From positions 294,120-358,119 of the forward strand of contig NZ_QHLJ01000001.1 in assembly GCF_006864365.1 (NCBI RefSeq): 64,000 bases of DNA, in the 5' to 3' direction. Each line of letters opens with the position of its first letter. The first letter of the stretch is position 1. This DNA is from Campylobacter sp. MIT 99-7217. GTDB taxonomy: Bacteria > Campylobacterota > Campylobacteria > Campylobacterales > Campylobacteraceae. Shown piece after piece: positions 18,674-27,525 of the stretch. Position numbers and translations under genes: made by a program. Under the pieces are notes generated by a model. The model did not search any database, was not told the DNA's origin, and saw only the letters and a list, made by a program, of their open reading frames with translations.

Positions 18674-19198
18674 TCATCTCAGATAGTTTCCATAGTTCAT
18701 ATAGTCCATGAATTGTTCATGTTGTTTTTGCTGTTGTTGCAAGCCTTTGGCTTGGTTGTTGAGCTGTTGCTGTTGGATCGAAAGTTGTTGCTGCTGGATT
18801 GAGAGCTGTTGGTTTTGAAAATTTTCTTGATTTTGTAGCTGTTTTACTTGTAGGGCAAACTGCATATCCTTTTCAAGCCCGGGAACATCTGGTCTTCTTA
18901 AGGTTATATGCACTCCATTTGGATATTTTGTCATGTCTGAGCCTAGGTAATTATCAAATTTTGCCTTAGCTCCACTAAACCAAACAGCCTCGCAAGGCTC
19001 AGTATAAGGACTTTCCTCTAAAGCCTTTTTATCGTAGTAGGCGATATAAGGTGAGTAGCCTTTATGAAATCCACCACAAACTATGCTTGCACCTTGTGGA
19101 TTTGTATCATAGGTAACAGAGTAGGAGTTATCAAAACCAAAAAAAGCACATGCCGTAAAAGCAAGCGGACAGCTTAAAGCTACAAATAAATGTTTCAT
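18674..19198 (-). CDS. hypothetical lipoprotein with Gln-rich C-terminal repeats
   Basis: 174 residues. The signal peptide ends in FTAC, a lipobox. The middle contains SYSVTYDTNPQGASIVCGGFHKGYSP, which by eye resembles short PEGA-like beta domains that follow the pattern T-x-P-x-GA-x-V. The C-terminal third is very Gln-rich, with the repeated heptad QLSIQQQ (twice in tandem, about residues 128-145). Its start is 35 bases from a perfect palindrome shared with the divergent XRE regulator, so repression by that protein is likely. The function is unknown. Confidence 0.65.
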   Translation of the reverse strand: MKHLFVALSCPLAFTACAFFGFDNSYSVTYDTNPQGASIVCGGFHKGYSPYIAYYDKKALEESPYTEPCEAVWFSGAKAKFDNYLGSDMTKYPNGVHITLRRPDVPGLEKDMQFALQVKQLQNQENFQNQQLSIQQQQLSIQQQQLNNQAKGLQQQQKQHEQFMDYMNYGNYLR

Positions 19199-19232
19199 TT
19201 TGTTCCTTCTTTAAAAAAATAATTTTTGAATT

Positions 19233-19246
19233 TATCCTATAGGATA
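19233..19246. promoter_or_regulatory. palindromic operator 1 of the XRE regulator
   Basis: TATCCTATAGGATA is a perfect 14-base palindrome placed where the promoter of the divergent lipoprotein gene should be. A near copy lies 56 bases away in front of the regulator gene. Confidence 0.65.
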
Positions 19247-19290
19247 TATTCAAAAGCATTATATCTTTGTAAAGTTTAAAAAATAATTAA

Positions 19291-19302
19291 TCCCATAGGA
19301 TA
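19291..19302. promoter_or_regulatory. operator 2 of the XRE regulator, covering its ribosome site
   Basis: TCCCATAGGATA differs from operator 1 at one base. Its AGGA also forms the ribosome-binding site of the regulator, 9 bases before the ATG. A bound repressor here could switch off its own gene. Confidence 0.6.
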
Positions 19303-19309
19303 AATTTAA

Positions 19310-19561
19310 ATGAGAGTAAATTTTAGCAACGCAAGCGATGAGGAGATTTTAAGCTTTCACAAGAGCTTATCTCGTAAAATCCGCCAAATTCGAGAGAAAA
19401 AAGGAATTTCTCAACTTGATCTTGCTCTTGATATAGGCATTAAAAGTGTTGCGTTTTATTCTAACTGCGAGAACAACCGCTACGGCAAGCATTTTAACTT
19501 AGAGCATATCTATAAAATTTGCAAAAGTTTGGAGATCAAGATACAAGATCTTTTTGAATGA
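19310..19561 (+). CDS. XRE-family helix-turn-helix regulator
   Basis: 83 residues. The HTH_3/XRE domain runs from about residue 18 to 80: LSRKIRQIREKKGISQLDLALDIGIKSVAFYSNCENNRYG, then LEHIYKICKSLEIKIQDLF, which is the standard ending of this domain. Nothing else is fused to it. It lies divergent from a lipoprotein and two secreted paralogues, with matching palindromes in front of both transcription units. The natural inference is a local autoregulating repressor. It is not obviously a phage repressor, as no phage genes are nearby. Confidence 0.85.
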   Translation: MRVNFSNASDEEILSFHKSLSRKIRQIREKKGISQLDLALDIGIKSVAFYSNCENNRYGKHFNLEHIYKICKSLEIKIQDLFE

Positions 19562-19631
19562 GTTTTTAAAGTATTTTTAAGCCAAAATATAAAATTTATG
19601 AAAAGTTTTGTGTGTTTGTGTTAAATTTAGA

Positions 19632-19637
19632 TACAAT
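19632..19637 (+). promoter_or_regulatory. putative -10 box of the chemoreceptor gene
   Basis: TACAAT lies 27 bases before the ATG of the chemoreceptor gene, after a T/G-rich stretch. No -35 box or sigma-28 consensus is obvious, so the assignment is tentative. Confidence 0.35.
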
Positions 19638-19663
19638 GGCATATGATTTTTTAAAGGGAAAGA

Positions 19664-21256
19664 ATGTTTCATAAAATAGGCTTTAAGATTACAGTGGCTA
19701 TGGTATTTGTTTTATTGATAAGTTTTTTGATTATGCAAGTTATCTTATACAATGATTTTAAAAATACAAGCACAAAGATGAGCATACAAAATCTTCAAAC
19801 CGTTTCAGCCTCGGTTTTTCAAACCCTAAGAGTATCTATGAATTTTGGCGAAGCTGAAAAAATCGATGAGGCTATACATAATGCAAGAATGATCGATGGC
19901 ATAGAAGATATAGGACTTTATCCCTCTAAGGACACCATAGAGCTTTTTGAGATGAAAGATCCTCAAATTTCAAGTGAAAAAATCATACTTGATCAGTTTT
20001 CAAACCCACAAATTATGTCTTTGGATTTTCAAAAAGATGATAAAAACTATATCAGGCTTATCCGTCCTTTGATCGCTGATGAAAGTTGTGTGATGTGTCA
20101 TGCAAATGCTAAAGTTGGCGATGTGATCGGTGTTATGGATATTTATAACAGCCTTGAGGGTATAGAAAAGGACTTAAATAAAGCCAGCAAGTCTTATATC
20201 ATCATCTTTAGTATAGCTTTGATCCTCACAGTTTTGGTTGTGATCTTTATGCTTAAGATAGTTGTGGGCAATCCTATACTCGAGCTTTTAAAACACGCCA
20301 AAGAGCTTGCTAGTGGAAATGGAAATTTAAAAGATAGAATTCATATCAAAGGTAAAAGTGAGATAGCCCAAGCTTGTTTTTATATCAATGAATTTATAGA
20401 AAAGATACAAAAAGCCATAGCACTTACAGGACAAAATTCAAAAAAAGTTGATCAACAAAGTAAACTTTTAAATGAAAATGCCGTAAATTTAAGCCAAATC
20501 ACAAGTAAAAACAAGTCTAAAACAGACGAGGCTTTTTCTTTAAGCAAAGAAACCAAAGATGATCTTAACGAGGTTTCAGAACTTTCTTTTCAGGCAAATG
20601 AAGCCAATGATCGCTCTTATAAACTTCTTAATGCTATGATTGAAGCCTTATATGAAGTTACTTCTAAGCTCGAGCAAAGCGCTCAAAATGAAAATGACTT
20701 GGCTAAAAAAGTAGAACGCATGCAAACGCAAGCAAATGATATACAAAAAGCTTCTTCGATGATGAATGATATCGCTGAAAAGACGAATTTACTTTCTTTA
20801 AATGCAGGGATCGAAGCAGCTAGGGCAGGGGAGCATGGAAGAGGCTTTTCTGTCATCGCTGAAGATGTAAGAGTGCTTGCTCAAACAAGTGAAGAATCCC
20901 TCGTTCATATCGCAAATATCACTAAAGAGCTTTTAAGATCGATCAATGATATTTCTACAATCATGCAAAACAATGCTTCAAGTATCAATGCCCTAAGTCA
21001 GCAAGCTAATACCCTAGCTAGCGAAGCTAACGAGGTAAAATCGTGTAATCTTCACGCTAAAGAGCTTGTTTCTTCTTGTGTAGAAAAGATTAAAAATACA
21101 CAAGAGCATATAGGAAATTTACTTGAGAGTATGAAGCAAAGCGTGAGTATCAGTAGTCAAAATGAAGAAATTTCCAAAGCCTTACTTCAGGTTGCTGATG
21201 AGTTAAAGATAGTATGTCATAATCTCGAGGAAGAATTAGAGCAATTTCAAATTTAA
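19664..21256 (+). CDS. methyl-accepting chemotaxis protein with a periplasmic haem-c motif
   Basis: 530 residues: membrane helix 1 (about 8-29), a periplasmic domain of about 145 residues, helix 2 (about 178-199), a HAMP domain (about 200-252) and a long cytoplasmic signalling helix. The signalling tip is [35 protein letters not shown], which contacts CheA and CheW. Just before helix 2 is CVMCH (residues 142-146), the covalent haem-c attachment motif, in a context like the DUF3365-type sensor domains. The receptor may therefore sense redox state, oxygen, NO or another haem ligand. Its position after purH recalls Tlp7 of C. jejuni. Equivalence is not proven. Confidence 0.88.
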   Translation: MFHKIGFKITVAMVFVLLISFLIMQVILYNDFKNTSTKMSIQNLQTVSASVFQTLRVSMNFGEAEKIDEAIHNARMIDGIEDIGLYPSKDTIELFEMKDPQISSEKIILDQFSNPQIMSLDFQKDDKNYIRLIRPLIADESCVMCHANAKVGDVIGVMDIYNSLEGIEKDLNKASKSYIIIFSIALILTVLVVIFMLKIVVGNPILELLKHAKELASGNGNLKDRIHIKGKSEIAQACFYINEFIEKIQKAIALTGQNSKKVDQQSKLLNENAVNLSQITSKNKSKTDEAFSLSKETKDDLNEVSELSFQANEANDRSYKLLNAMIEALYEVTSKLEQSAQNENDLAKKVERMQTQANDIQKASSMMNDIAEKTNLLSLNAGIEAARAGEHGRGFSVIAEDVRVLAQTSEESLVHIANITKELLRSINDISTIMQNNASSINALSQQANTLASEANEVKSCNLHAKELVSSCVEKIKNTQEHIGNLLESMKQSVSISSQNEEISKALLQVADELKIVCHNLEEELEQFQI

Positions 21257-21265
21257 AGGAAAAAT

Positions 21266-21679
21266 ATGAAAAAAATGATGAGTAGTTTAGTTCTTGCTGG
21301 TTTTTTTATTGCTTGCTCAAATGAAACAAGCGTAAATGAGCTTGCTGATAATAATTTTAGCGTGGAAAATATCATCTTAAATGGTAGACAAATGCAACTT
21401 GGAGCAAATGAAATGGGCGAGGGTGCTGTGATGAATTTTGAAAAGGATAAATTTACAGGCTTTGTGGGTTGTAACCGCTTTTTTGGCTCTTATGAATTTA
21501 AAAATGGGACATTAAGCTTTAAAGATGACACAGCTTCAACTAAAATGCTTTGTGATCCTAGAATATCAGAAGTTGAAGATGGTTTGCTTGTTAATTTAAA
21601 GGGAGATTTTAGCTTAGAAAAAAATGCTAATGATTTTGTATTAAAAAACGAAAATATAAGCATTTTCTTAAAAAAATAA
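21266..21679 (+). CDS. META-domain (HslJ-like) lipoprotein
   Basis: 137 residues. A lipobox (FFIAC) is followed by a META domain. It has FTGFVGCNRFFGSYEFKNGTLSF and then TKMLCD, the usual G-x-x-GCN-x-F-x-G-x-Y and (M)-x-C arrangement of HslJ and related heat-shock or antibiotic-stress proteins. It follows the chemoreceptor by 9 bases with an AAAGGA ribosome site, so it is probably co-transcribed with it. Confidence 0.82.
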   Translation: MKKMMSSLVLAGFFIACSNETSVNELADNNFSVENIILNGRQMQLGANEMGEGAVMNFEKDKFTGFVGCNRFFGSYEFKNGTLSFKDDTASTKMLCDPRISEVEDGLLVNLKGDFSLEKNANDFVLKNENISIFLKK

Positions 21680-21693
21680 AATGATTTACACTC

Positions 21694-21705
21694 TACCTTA
21701 GGTAA
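21694..21705. promoter_or_regulatory. upstream operator half of the nitroreductase promoter
   Basis: TACCTTAGGTAA is nearly palindromic. Its reverse complement recurs, with two end changes, at 21768-21779, on the other side of the -10 box. Paired sites like this suggest a dimeric regulator. Confidence 0.5.
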
Positions 21706-21750
21706 GTATCTAACCTTAATTTTAGTATTGTCAAATTATTGATTTTATTT

Positions 21751-21756
21751 TATAAT
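21751..21756 (+). promoter_or_regulatory. -10 box of the nitroreductase-monooxygenase operon
   Basis: A perfect TATAAT stands 30 bases before the ATG and between the two TTACCTAAGG-type sites. Confidence 0.6.
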
Positions 21757-21767
21757 TTCAAGATATT

Positions 21768-21779
21768 TTACCTAAGGAG
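21768..21779. promoter_or_regulatory. downstream operator covering the nitroreductase ribosome site
   Basis: TTACCTAAGGAG is the reverse complement of the upstream site apart from its last two bases. The AAGGAG serves as the ribosome site 6 bases before the ATG. A regulator bound here would block the transcript start and the ribosome site. Confidence 0.5.
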
Positions 21780-21785
21780 AAGAGT

Positions 21786-22469
21786 ATGGATAAAGAAAAA
21801 ATCTTAGAAATTTTTAATCGCCGTTATGCTTGCAAGCTTTTTGATGAAAAAAAGGCTATTAGCGATGATGATTTTCGTGTGATTTTAGAGGCTGGAAGAC
21901 TTAGTCCAAGTAGTTTTGGTTTTGAGCCTTGGGAATTTGTTGTCCTTGAAAATAAAAGCGACTCACAAAAGGCTTTGAGAAAGAAGCTTCACCCATTTTG
22001 CTGGGGCGGACAAAAGGCTTTAGAGGGTGCTAGTCATTATCTTATCATCTTAGCAAGAAAAAGAGCTGATTTGCTTATCAATAGTGCTTATCTTAGAGAT
22101 ATGATGGTTGATGTGCAAAAGCTTCCTGCTGAGGTTGTGCAAATAAAATCTAAATTTTTTAGTGATTTTCAAGAGCAGTTTGATCTTCATGAAAATGACC
22201 GTGCTTTGTTTGATTGGGCTTGCAAACAAGCTTATATCGCACTTGGCAATATGATGAGCGTAGCAACTGCTTTGGGTGCTGATTCTTGTGCGATCGAGGG
22301 CTTTGATATGAAAGCTGTAAATGAACTTTTAGCTAAAGAGAGTGTTTTTGATCCTGCTCATTTTGGCGTTGCTGTGATGTGCGGTTTTGGCTATAAAGGA
22401 GAAGATAAATACGCAGGTGCAACCAAAAGCAGACGCAAATTTGAAGAAGTGATTAGGTTTATTCCGTGA
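21786..22469 (+). CDS. NAD(P)H-dependent nitroreductase-family oxidoreductase
   Basis: 227 residues of the NfsB/FrxA type. The N-terminus ILEIFNRRYACKLFDEKKAI carries the FMN-contacting R-R/S-x-x-x-F pattern. LEAGRLSPSSFGFEPWEFVVL follows. The C-terminal half has AYIALGNMMSVATALGADSCAIEGFD, the FMN/substrate core, and a late GYKGEDKYAGATKSRR. It should reduce quinones, nitro compounds or flavins with NAD(P)H. It overlaps the monooxygenase gene by 4 bases. An inverted-repeat operator surrounds its promoter, suggesting induction by an electrophile or redox stress. Confidence 0.87.
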   Translation: MDKEKILEIFNRRYACKLFDEKKAISDDDFRVILEAGRLSPSSFGFEPWEFVVLENKSDSQKALRKKLHPFCWGGQKALEGASHYLIILARKRADLLINSAYLRDMMVDVQKLPAEVVQIKSKFFSDFQEQFDLHENDRALFDWACKQAYIALGNMMSVATALGADSCAIEGFDMKAVNELLAKESVFDPAHFGVAVMCGFGYKGEDKYAGATKSRRKFEEVIRFIP

Positions 22470-22750
22470 TACGCGTTGTGGCGAGGGTTTGGCTCAAACC
22501 CTCAAAATTTCAAGATTTTGTAGCAGTTGCTAAAGAACTTGTTGAAAAAAGTAGGCAGGAACAAGGTTGCATTGCTTATGATTTGGTAAAAAAGGACGAG
22601 AGTATGCTTTGTTTTATAGAAGCTTGGCAGGATCAAAAAGCTCTTACACTTCATACACAAACCAAGCATTACATAAAAGCAAAGCAAGCCTTTTCTTCGC
22701 TTGTTAGTAAAAATGAGCTTGAAATCTTTACGCCACTAGATGAGACTTGA
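22466..22750 (+). CDS. ABM-domain (YgiN-like) monooxygenase
   Basis: 94 residues, one antibiotic-biosynthesis-monooxygenase domain: VVARVWLKPSKFQDFVAVAKELVEKSRQEQGCIAYDLV and FIEAWQDQKALTLHTQTKHY. This small ferredoxin-like fold acts on quinones or similar aromatics in YgiN. It is co-translated with the nitroreductase, and the pair would fit quinone or electrophile detoxification. Its 3' end overlaps the convergent GspM-like gene by 15 bases. Confidence 0.82.
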   Translation: MIRVVARVWLKPSKFQDFVAVAKELVEKSRQEQGCIAYDLVKKDESMLCFIEAWQDQKALTLHTQTKHYIKAKQAFSSLVSKNELEIFTPLDET

Positions 22751-23230
22751 AAATTTGATACTTAGAACGGCTTTGAGTTGATTTTTTTCCATATTTAAGC
22801 TTAAATTTGAAAGCTCAAAAATGAAATTTGAGTTTTGAACGCTTTGGAGAAAAAGTAAAAGCTGATGAAAATGAGTAAAAAATTCTAGCTTCAAGGTGTA
22901 GTGTTTGAAATGAGCTGTGCTAAAAGATTCGCTTTTTATGTTCTCAAAGATGATTTTTTCTTTGTTAGCTAGTTTATAAATTTCATCTAGGTATTCTTTT
23001 TCACTCTTTTGAAATCGTTGTAAATTTATATCAAGTTCTTTTAAATTTTCATCTTGAGTAAAATCATTTTCAAAGCTTATAAGCTCTTCACTTCTCAAAT
23101 CCTCGTTGATTTCTAAGCCTTTAGCTAAAAAAAGTGCAAGAAAAATACCCAAAAGTAAGCTAATGATAAAAAGATAAAGCTTTTCTCTAAAATTCCTTTG
23201 ATTGAGCCAAAAATTGATCCTATCTTTCAT
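22736..23230 (-). CDS. small bitopic membrane protein, GspM/PilO-like layout
   Basis: About 164 residues from the ATG at 23230 ([17 protein letters not shown]), chosen because GGAG lies 7 bases upstream. A 12-residue longer frame starts at 23266. A short positively charged N-terminus leads into one membrane helix (YLFIISLLLGIFLALFLA). A periplasmic coiled coil with a small alpha/beta end follows (KHYTLKLEFFTHFHQLLLFLQSVQ). This is the layout of GspM and PilO, which pair with GspL and PilN. It overlaps the preceding, GspL-like gene by 11 bases. I know of homologues by position only in C. jejuni. Confidence 0.6.
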   Translation of the reverse strand: MKDRINFWLNQRNFREKLYLFIISLLLGIFLALFLAKGLEINEDLRSEELISFENDFTQDENLKELDINLQRFQKSEKEYLDEIYKLANKEKIIFENIKSESFSTAHFKHYTLKLEFFTHFHQLLLFLQSVQNSNFIFELSNLSLNMEKNQLKAVLSIKFSSLI

Positions 23231-24350
23231 CTTTAAACTCCAAAAATAGCTCCAAAGATCCCTCATCTTGCTTTTTATCTTTTAAGATAAAATAAGCGTT
23301 TGAATAAATTTGCACGCTAAAACGCTCAAAAGCAGGGCTTTTATCAGCACTGATGATGAGATTTTTATTTTCTATATTTAAAGAGTTAATCTTTGTTTTA
23401 TTTTGAGCAAGTGCTAGGGAAAGTTTTTCAAGAATTTCAAGCATAAAGGAAGGATTTAAATGCTTGCTTAATTCTTTGGTAAGCTCTTCTTTTTGCTCAA
23501 GCATAAAAGCTTGTTCTTCCTTGAGTTTTTGGGTATTTTCTTGATGAAGTTTGTTTTTACTTATGTTATGTTTATAAGTATCTTCTTTGAGCTTAAAATC
23601 CACAAAATCATACAAAGGATAAGCAATACTAAGCACAAAGGCAAGGCTAAAAACTAAGAGGAGCTGATTAAAAAACTTACTTTGTGTAAAAATAAAGTTT
23701 TTGTTAAAATTTATATCTTTATTTTGTTCCTTACTTGCTAAAAAAAGTAAATTTGACATGGTTTGTTTGTTGATATAAGAGCTTTTAAGTGCGAAATTGT
23801 CTTGCAATAATGCTAAAAGATCCTTATATTCTTCATCAAAAAATACAAAAATTTCCTCACTTTTATATTTTTGCATGAGTTCTTTAAGCTCTAGGCTTTG
23901 AAGATCGGCTAAAAAAGTCTTATCATCAAATTTGTTTTTATCTTTGAGTAGATTTTGTGTATATTTGGGGATATTTTTGCAAATTTTTAGGATATTATCC
24001 TCAAAAATAGCCATGAAAGAATATGATTTTTCAAAATACAAAACGCAGAAATTTCCACTTTCATCGGTATTTAATGCCTTAAGATATGAAAAACATAAAA
24101 TTTCACTTGTGATAAAGTCATATTCTTTATCCAAATCATCATATTCGCAAAGAAAAACATGGGCTGTATTTTTATCTTTTAAAAAAGCTAGCTCATAAGA
24201 AAATATATCCTTTAAACCAAGCTCTAAACAAGCTTGCTTGAGAAAAAACTCTTCTAAATTTTGCTCATCGCTAAAAGCAATTTGCACATAATGAAGCTTA
24301 TCAAAGTCAAGAAATTTAGCTCTTATATCCTTTTTGAAGCTAATCTTCAT
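23220..24350 (-). CDS. bitopic membrane protein, GspL/PilM-PilN-like layout
   Basis: 376 residues. Residues 1 to about 225 look cytoplasmic and alternate beta and alpha segments ([35 protein letters not shown]). One membrane helix follows ([22 protein letters not shown]), then a periplasmic coiled coil and a small domain. GspL and fused PilM-PilN proteins are built this way. With the next gene it may form the inner-membrane platform of a type II secretion-like or transformation apparatus. That is inference from topology; I see no diagnostic motif. It overlaps era by 11 bases. Confidence 0.6.
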   Translation of the reverse strand: MKISFKKDIRAKFLDFDKLHYVQIAFSDEQNLEEFFLKQACLELGLKDIFSYELAFLKDKNTAHVFLCEYDDLDKEYDFITSEILCFSYLKALNTDESGNFCVLYFEKSYSFMAIFEDNILKICKNIPKYTQNLLKDKNKFDDKTFLADLQSLELKELMQKYKSEEIFVFFDEEYKDLLALLQDNFALKSSYINKQTMSNLLFLASKEQNKDINFNKNFIFTQSKFFNQLLLVFSLAFVLSIAYPLYDFVDFKLKEDTYKHNISKNKLHQENTQKLKEEQAFMLEQKEELTKELSKHLNPSFMLEILEKLSLALAQNKTKINSLNIENKNLIISADKSPAFERFSVQIYSNAYFILKDKKQDEGSLELFLEFKDER

Positions 24351-25212
24351 CTAAAACGCTTTTCAAAAAATTCTCATCTTTTTGCCAAGCCTTTTTAACT
24401 TGCACAAAAAGCCTTAGCATAACCTTTTTTTCGGCTAATTTTTCTATTTTTTTTCTTGCATTTTTGCCTATGCGTTTAAGACTTAAGCCGTCTTTTCCTA
24501 TGAGCATGGCTTTGTGCGAGGGCGTGTCTGTGATCAAATTTGCTTCTATAAAAAGGGCGTTTGGAGTGTCTTTTATACTTTTTATCGCGCTTTCAACGCA
24601 GTAAGGAAGCTCCTCGCTCACGCTTTCAAAAACAGCTTCTAAGATAAAATCCTTATAAATTTCTTTTTCGCTACTTGGGGTTAAAAAGCTTGGATCATAA
24701 AAATAAGCATGTTCTTCTAAATGCTTTACCACTTCATCAAGCAGTGTTTTTTTATAGGTTTTTTGCTTAGCAGAAAAGGGAATGATAGCCTTAAAATGCT
24801 CGCTAAATTTAGCATACTCGCTAAGCTTTTTAAGCAAGGCTTCATTTTTGACCAAATCAACCTTATTTAAAACAAGCAAATGAGGCACTTTAGGCTCTAA
24901 GCTCAAAAACTCTTCATAGTCTTTTAGCTCATCAAAAACGCTTACTACAAAAAGAATCAAATCGCAATCATTTATAGACTTAAGAGCCGAGTTTATCAGC
25001 ATTTGATTAAGAAGCTTGTCGCTTTTATGAAGTCCCGGGGTGTCTGTGATGATGATTTGATCATCATTATGCATGATGATGGCTTTGATTTTACGCCTAG
25101 TGGCGTTTTGTTTGTGAGAAACAAGGGTGATTTTAGCATCTAAAAGAGCGTTTATAATGCTACTTTTGCCAGCATTTGTCCGCCCTATGATGCTTACAAA
25201 ACCACTTTTCAC
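24340..25212 (-). CDS. era: ribosome-assembly GTPase Era
   Basis: 290 residues. The G domain has [15 protein letters not shown] (P-loop), DTPGLHK and NKVDLV. The C-terminal KH domain has [40 protein letters not shown], with the KH GxxG-like GKDG. Era binds the 16S rRNA 3' end during 30S assembly. The start is GTG at 25212 inside a GTGA overlap with the hslU stop. Confidence 0.96.
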   Translation of the reverse strand: MKSGFVSIIGRTNAGKSSIINALLDAKITLVSHKQNATRRKIKAIIMHNDDQIIITDTPGLHKSDKLLNQMLINSALKSINDCDLILFVVSVFDELKDYEEFLSLEPKVPHLLVLNKVDLVKNEALLKKLSEYAKFSEHFKAIIPFSAKQKTYKKTLLDEVVKHLEEHAYFYDPSFLTPSSEKEIYKDFILEAVFESVSEELPYCVESAIKSIKDTPNALFIEANLITDTPSHKAMLIGKDGLSLKRIGKNARKKIEKLAEKKVMLRLFVQVKKAWQKDENFLKSVLDED

Positions 25213-26528
25213 AAAATATACCTTGCCAAATCCTTATTCTCTACTATATCGCCTAATTTTTCTTGCACCATTTCCTTGCTTACAACAAAGCTTTGTCCAG
25301 CATAAGAATCAGCCTCAAAGCTTAAATCCTCAAGTAATTTTTCTATCACGGTGTGAAGTCTTCTAGCGCCTATATCTTGCATTTCTTCATTTGCTTTTGA
25401 GGCGATTTTAGCTATTTCTTTTATAGCCTCATCATCAAATTTAAGTTCCACGCTTTCTGTTTTTAAAAGCTCGGTGTATTGTTTTAAAAGCGAGTTTTTA
25501 GGGCGTGTTAAGATCTCATATAAAGCCTTATCATCAAGGCTATCAAGCTCGACACGCAAAGGAAAACGCCCTTGAAGCTCAGGGATCAAATCGCTTGGCT
25601 TGCTAAGATGAAAAGCTCCAGCTGCGATAAAAAGGATATGATCGGTTTTGACATTGCCAATTTTTGTTTGCACCACGCTTCCTTCAACGATAGGAAGCAA
25701 GTCCCTTTGCACGCCTTCTTTGCTTGGATCTTGGCGGCTTGAGTTACCACTTGACACAGCGACTTTGTCAATCTCATCGATAAAGATAATGCCCTCATTT
25801 TCCACTCTTTTCAAGGCTTCGCCTTTAATGCTCTCAAGATCAAGGATTTTTTCACTTGCTTCGCTTGATAAAGCATTTTTAGCATCTTTTATCTTAAGTT
25901 CTTTTTTAACCTTTTTACTGCCCACGCCAATAACTTTGACTATATCTTGCATAGCACCCATTTCAGGCGGTAAATTTGGATTAGTATCAAACATATTTTG
26001 AGAAATTTCAAGCTCGATCATACTTTCATCTAAATCGCCTTTTCTAAGCTTTTCACGCATTTTTTCAAGGCTGTTTTTGTATTCGTTTTGTTTTTCATCG
26101 CTAACGCCCTTTGGTAAAGGGGGCAAAAGCTTTTCTAAGATCTTATTTTCTATATATTCATCGATTTTATCTTGATTTTTATCTTGTTGTTCTTTTTTGA
26201 TTAAATTCATAGCAGCATTTGCAAGATCTCTTACCATGCTTTCAACATCACGCCCAACAAAGCCAACTTCAGTGTATTTGCTCGCCTCAACCTTAACAAA
26301 AGGAAAGCCCATCATCTTAGCCAAACGCCTTGCGATTTCTGTTTTACCAACGCCGGTTGAGCCTATCATCAGGATATTTTTTGGCATGATATCATCTTGA
26401 ATTTCAGGTGCAAGCTTCATTCTGCGGTAGCGATTTCTTAAAGCTATGGCGATGATTTTCTTAGCATTTTTTTGTCCGATCACATAATCATCTAAAAATT
26501 TTACAATCTCTTTTGGGGTTAAATTCAT
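25209..26528 (-). CDS. hslU: HslU (ClpY) ATPase of the HslUV protease
   Basis: 439 residues starting [19 protein letters not shown] at 26528, in an ATGA overlap with hslV. The frame to 26582 only adds residues from inside hslV. The AAA+ motifs are present: [15 protein letters not shown] (Walker A), [11 protein letters not shown] (Walker B), and [15 protein letters not shown] (sensor 2). The pore motif ([14 protein letters not shown] region) and the I domain with its long charged insert (about 110-230) are as expected. The C-terminal RYIL tail docks into HslV. Confidence 0.96.
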   Translation of the reverse strand: MNLTPKEIVKFLDDYVIGQKNAKKIIAIALRNRYRRMKLAPEIQDDIMPKNILMIGSTGVGKTEIARRLAKMMGFPFVKVEASKYTEVGFVGRDVESMVRDLANAAMNLIKKEQQDKNQDKIDEYIENKILEKLLPPLPKGVSDEKQNEYKNSLEKMREKLRKGDLDESMIELEISQNMFDTNPNLPPEMGAMQDIVKVIGVGSKKVKKELKIKDAKNALSSEASEKILDLESIKGEALKRVENEGIIFIDEIDKVAVSSGNSSRQDPSKEGVQRDLLPIVEGSVVQTKIGNVKTDHILFIAAGAFHLSKPSDLIPELQGRFPLRVELDSLDDKALYEILTRPKNSLLKQYTELLKTESVELKFDDEAIKEIAKIASKANEEMQDIGARRLHTVIEKLLEDLSFEADSYAGQSFVVSKEMVQEKLGDIVENKDLARYIL

Positions 26529-27070
26529 TCTTTTGTATCCTCGATCACGAAAGTTTTTATATTTGTATTCGTATAAATGCAAATTTCGCCAGCTATCATG
26601 AGGCTATCTTTAACTAAAATTTCTTCATCTAAATTTGTGTGCTTTGCCAAGGCTCTAGCCGCACTTAGGGCAAAATTTCCCCCACTTCCAATGGCTGCTA
26701 TTTGCCCATCTTCAGGCTCTACCACATCGCCTGTTCCAGAAAGCAAGAAAATATGCTCCCTATCAAGTACCAACATCATAGCTTCAAGTTTTCTAAGATA
26801 TTTGTCCTTACGCCATTCTTTTGAAAAATCAATGGCAGCTTTGAGCAAATCGCCTTTCGAGCTTGAAAGCAAGTTTTCAAACATATCAAAGAGATTAAAA
26901 GCATCAGCCGTGCTTCCTGCAAAGCCTGCTAAGACCTTGCCATTATTTAACTTTCTTATCTTAACAGCATTGCCCTTAAGCACGGTTTGTCCAAAGCTTA
27001 CCTGACCATCTCCGCCGATAACTGATTTATTTTTACCCTTATAAGCTAGAATCGTCGTTGCGTGAAACAT
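26525..27070 (-). CDS. hslV: HslV (ClpQ) threonine protease subunit
   Basis: About 181 residues from the ATG at 27070, which overlaps the rplI stop by one base (TGATG). The protein starts [24 protein letters not shown], so the N-terminal nucleophile threonine of the mature enzyme lies four or five residues in, and a short propeptide must be removed. [17 protein letters not shown] and [16 protein letters not shown] are the conserved proteasome-like core. It forms the double hexamer capped by HslU, encoded next to it. Confidence 0.95.
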   Translation of the reverse strand: MFHATTILAYKGKNKSVIGGDGQVSFGQTVLKGNAVKIRKLNNGKVLAGFAGSTADAFNLFDMFENLLSSSKGDLLKAAIDFSKEWRKDKYLRKLEAMMLVLDREHIFLLSGTGDVVEPEDGQIAAIGSGGNFALSAARALAKHTNLDEEILVKDSLMIAGEICIYTNTNIKTFVIEDTKE

Positions 27071-27513
27071 CACTCAGCCTTTATGTCGATTTTAAATTGA
27101 GCGTGAATGCTGTGTCCTAATTTTACGCTTACTTCATGTATCCCGATATTTTTTAAGGTCTCGCATTCCAAGCTTTTTTTATCGATTTCTAAATTTGCTT
27201 GGGTTTTTAAAGCTTGAGCGATTTCATCTTTTGTAACGCCACCAAACAAACTTCCATTCGCACCCACAGGCTTTAGGATAACAAGAGTGATTTTAGAAAG
27301 CTCATCTTTAAGTTTTTCTAAATTTGCAAGCTCAAAACGCAGATTTTCAGCCTCTTTTTTCTTATCGCTTTCATATTTTCTTAAAACCTCGGTTGTGGCA
27401 GCCTTTGCAAAGCCCTTGCCGATGAGAAAATTTTGCCCATATCCATCTTTTACTTCTTTTACTTCTCCAGCCTTTCCCAAGCCTTTGACATCTTTTATAA
27501 GTAATACTTTCAT
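27070..27513 (-). CDS. rplI: 50S ribosomal protein L9
   Basis: 147 residues, the normal L9 length. The N-terminal rRNA-binding domain [36 protein letters not shown] is the family signature. A long connecting helix and the C-terminal domain with [16 protein letters not shown] follow. It precedes hslV with a one-base overlap. The rplI-hslV-hslU-era order is a conserved Campylobacter arrangement. Confidence 0.97.
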   Translation of the reverse strand: MKVLLIKDVKGLGKAGEVKEVKDGYGQNFLIGKGFAKAATTEVLRKYESDKKKEAENLRFELANLEKLKDELSKITLVILKPVGANGSLFGGVTKDEIAQALKTQANLEIDKKSLECETLKNIGIHEVSVKLGHSIHAQFKIDIKAE

Positions 27514-27525
27514 TTTTTGCCTTAA

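Noticed and set aside
25648..26001. 117-codon plus-strand frame opposite hslU
   Set aside because: Composition is that of an antisense shadow (Ser/Leu/Thr rich) and hslU on the other strand is complete.
26529..26582. Longer hslU start at 26582
   Set aside because: The extra 18 residues lie inside hslV and resemble nothing. The ATG at 26528 forms an ATGA overlap and gives the conserved start.
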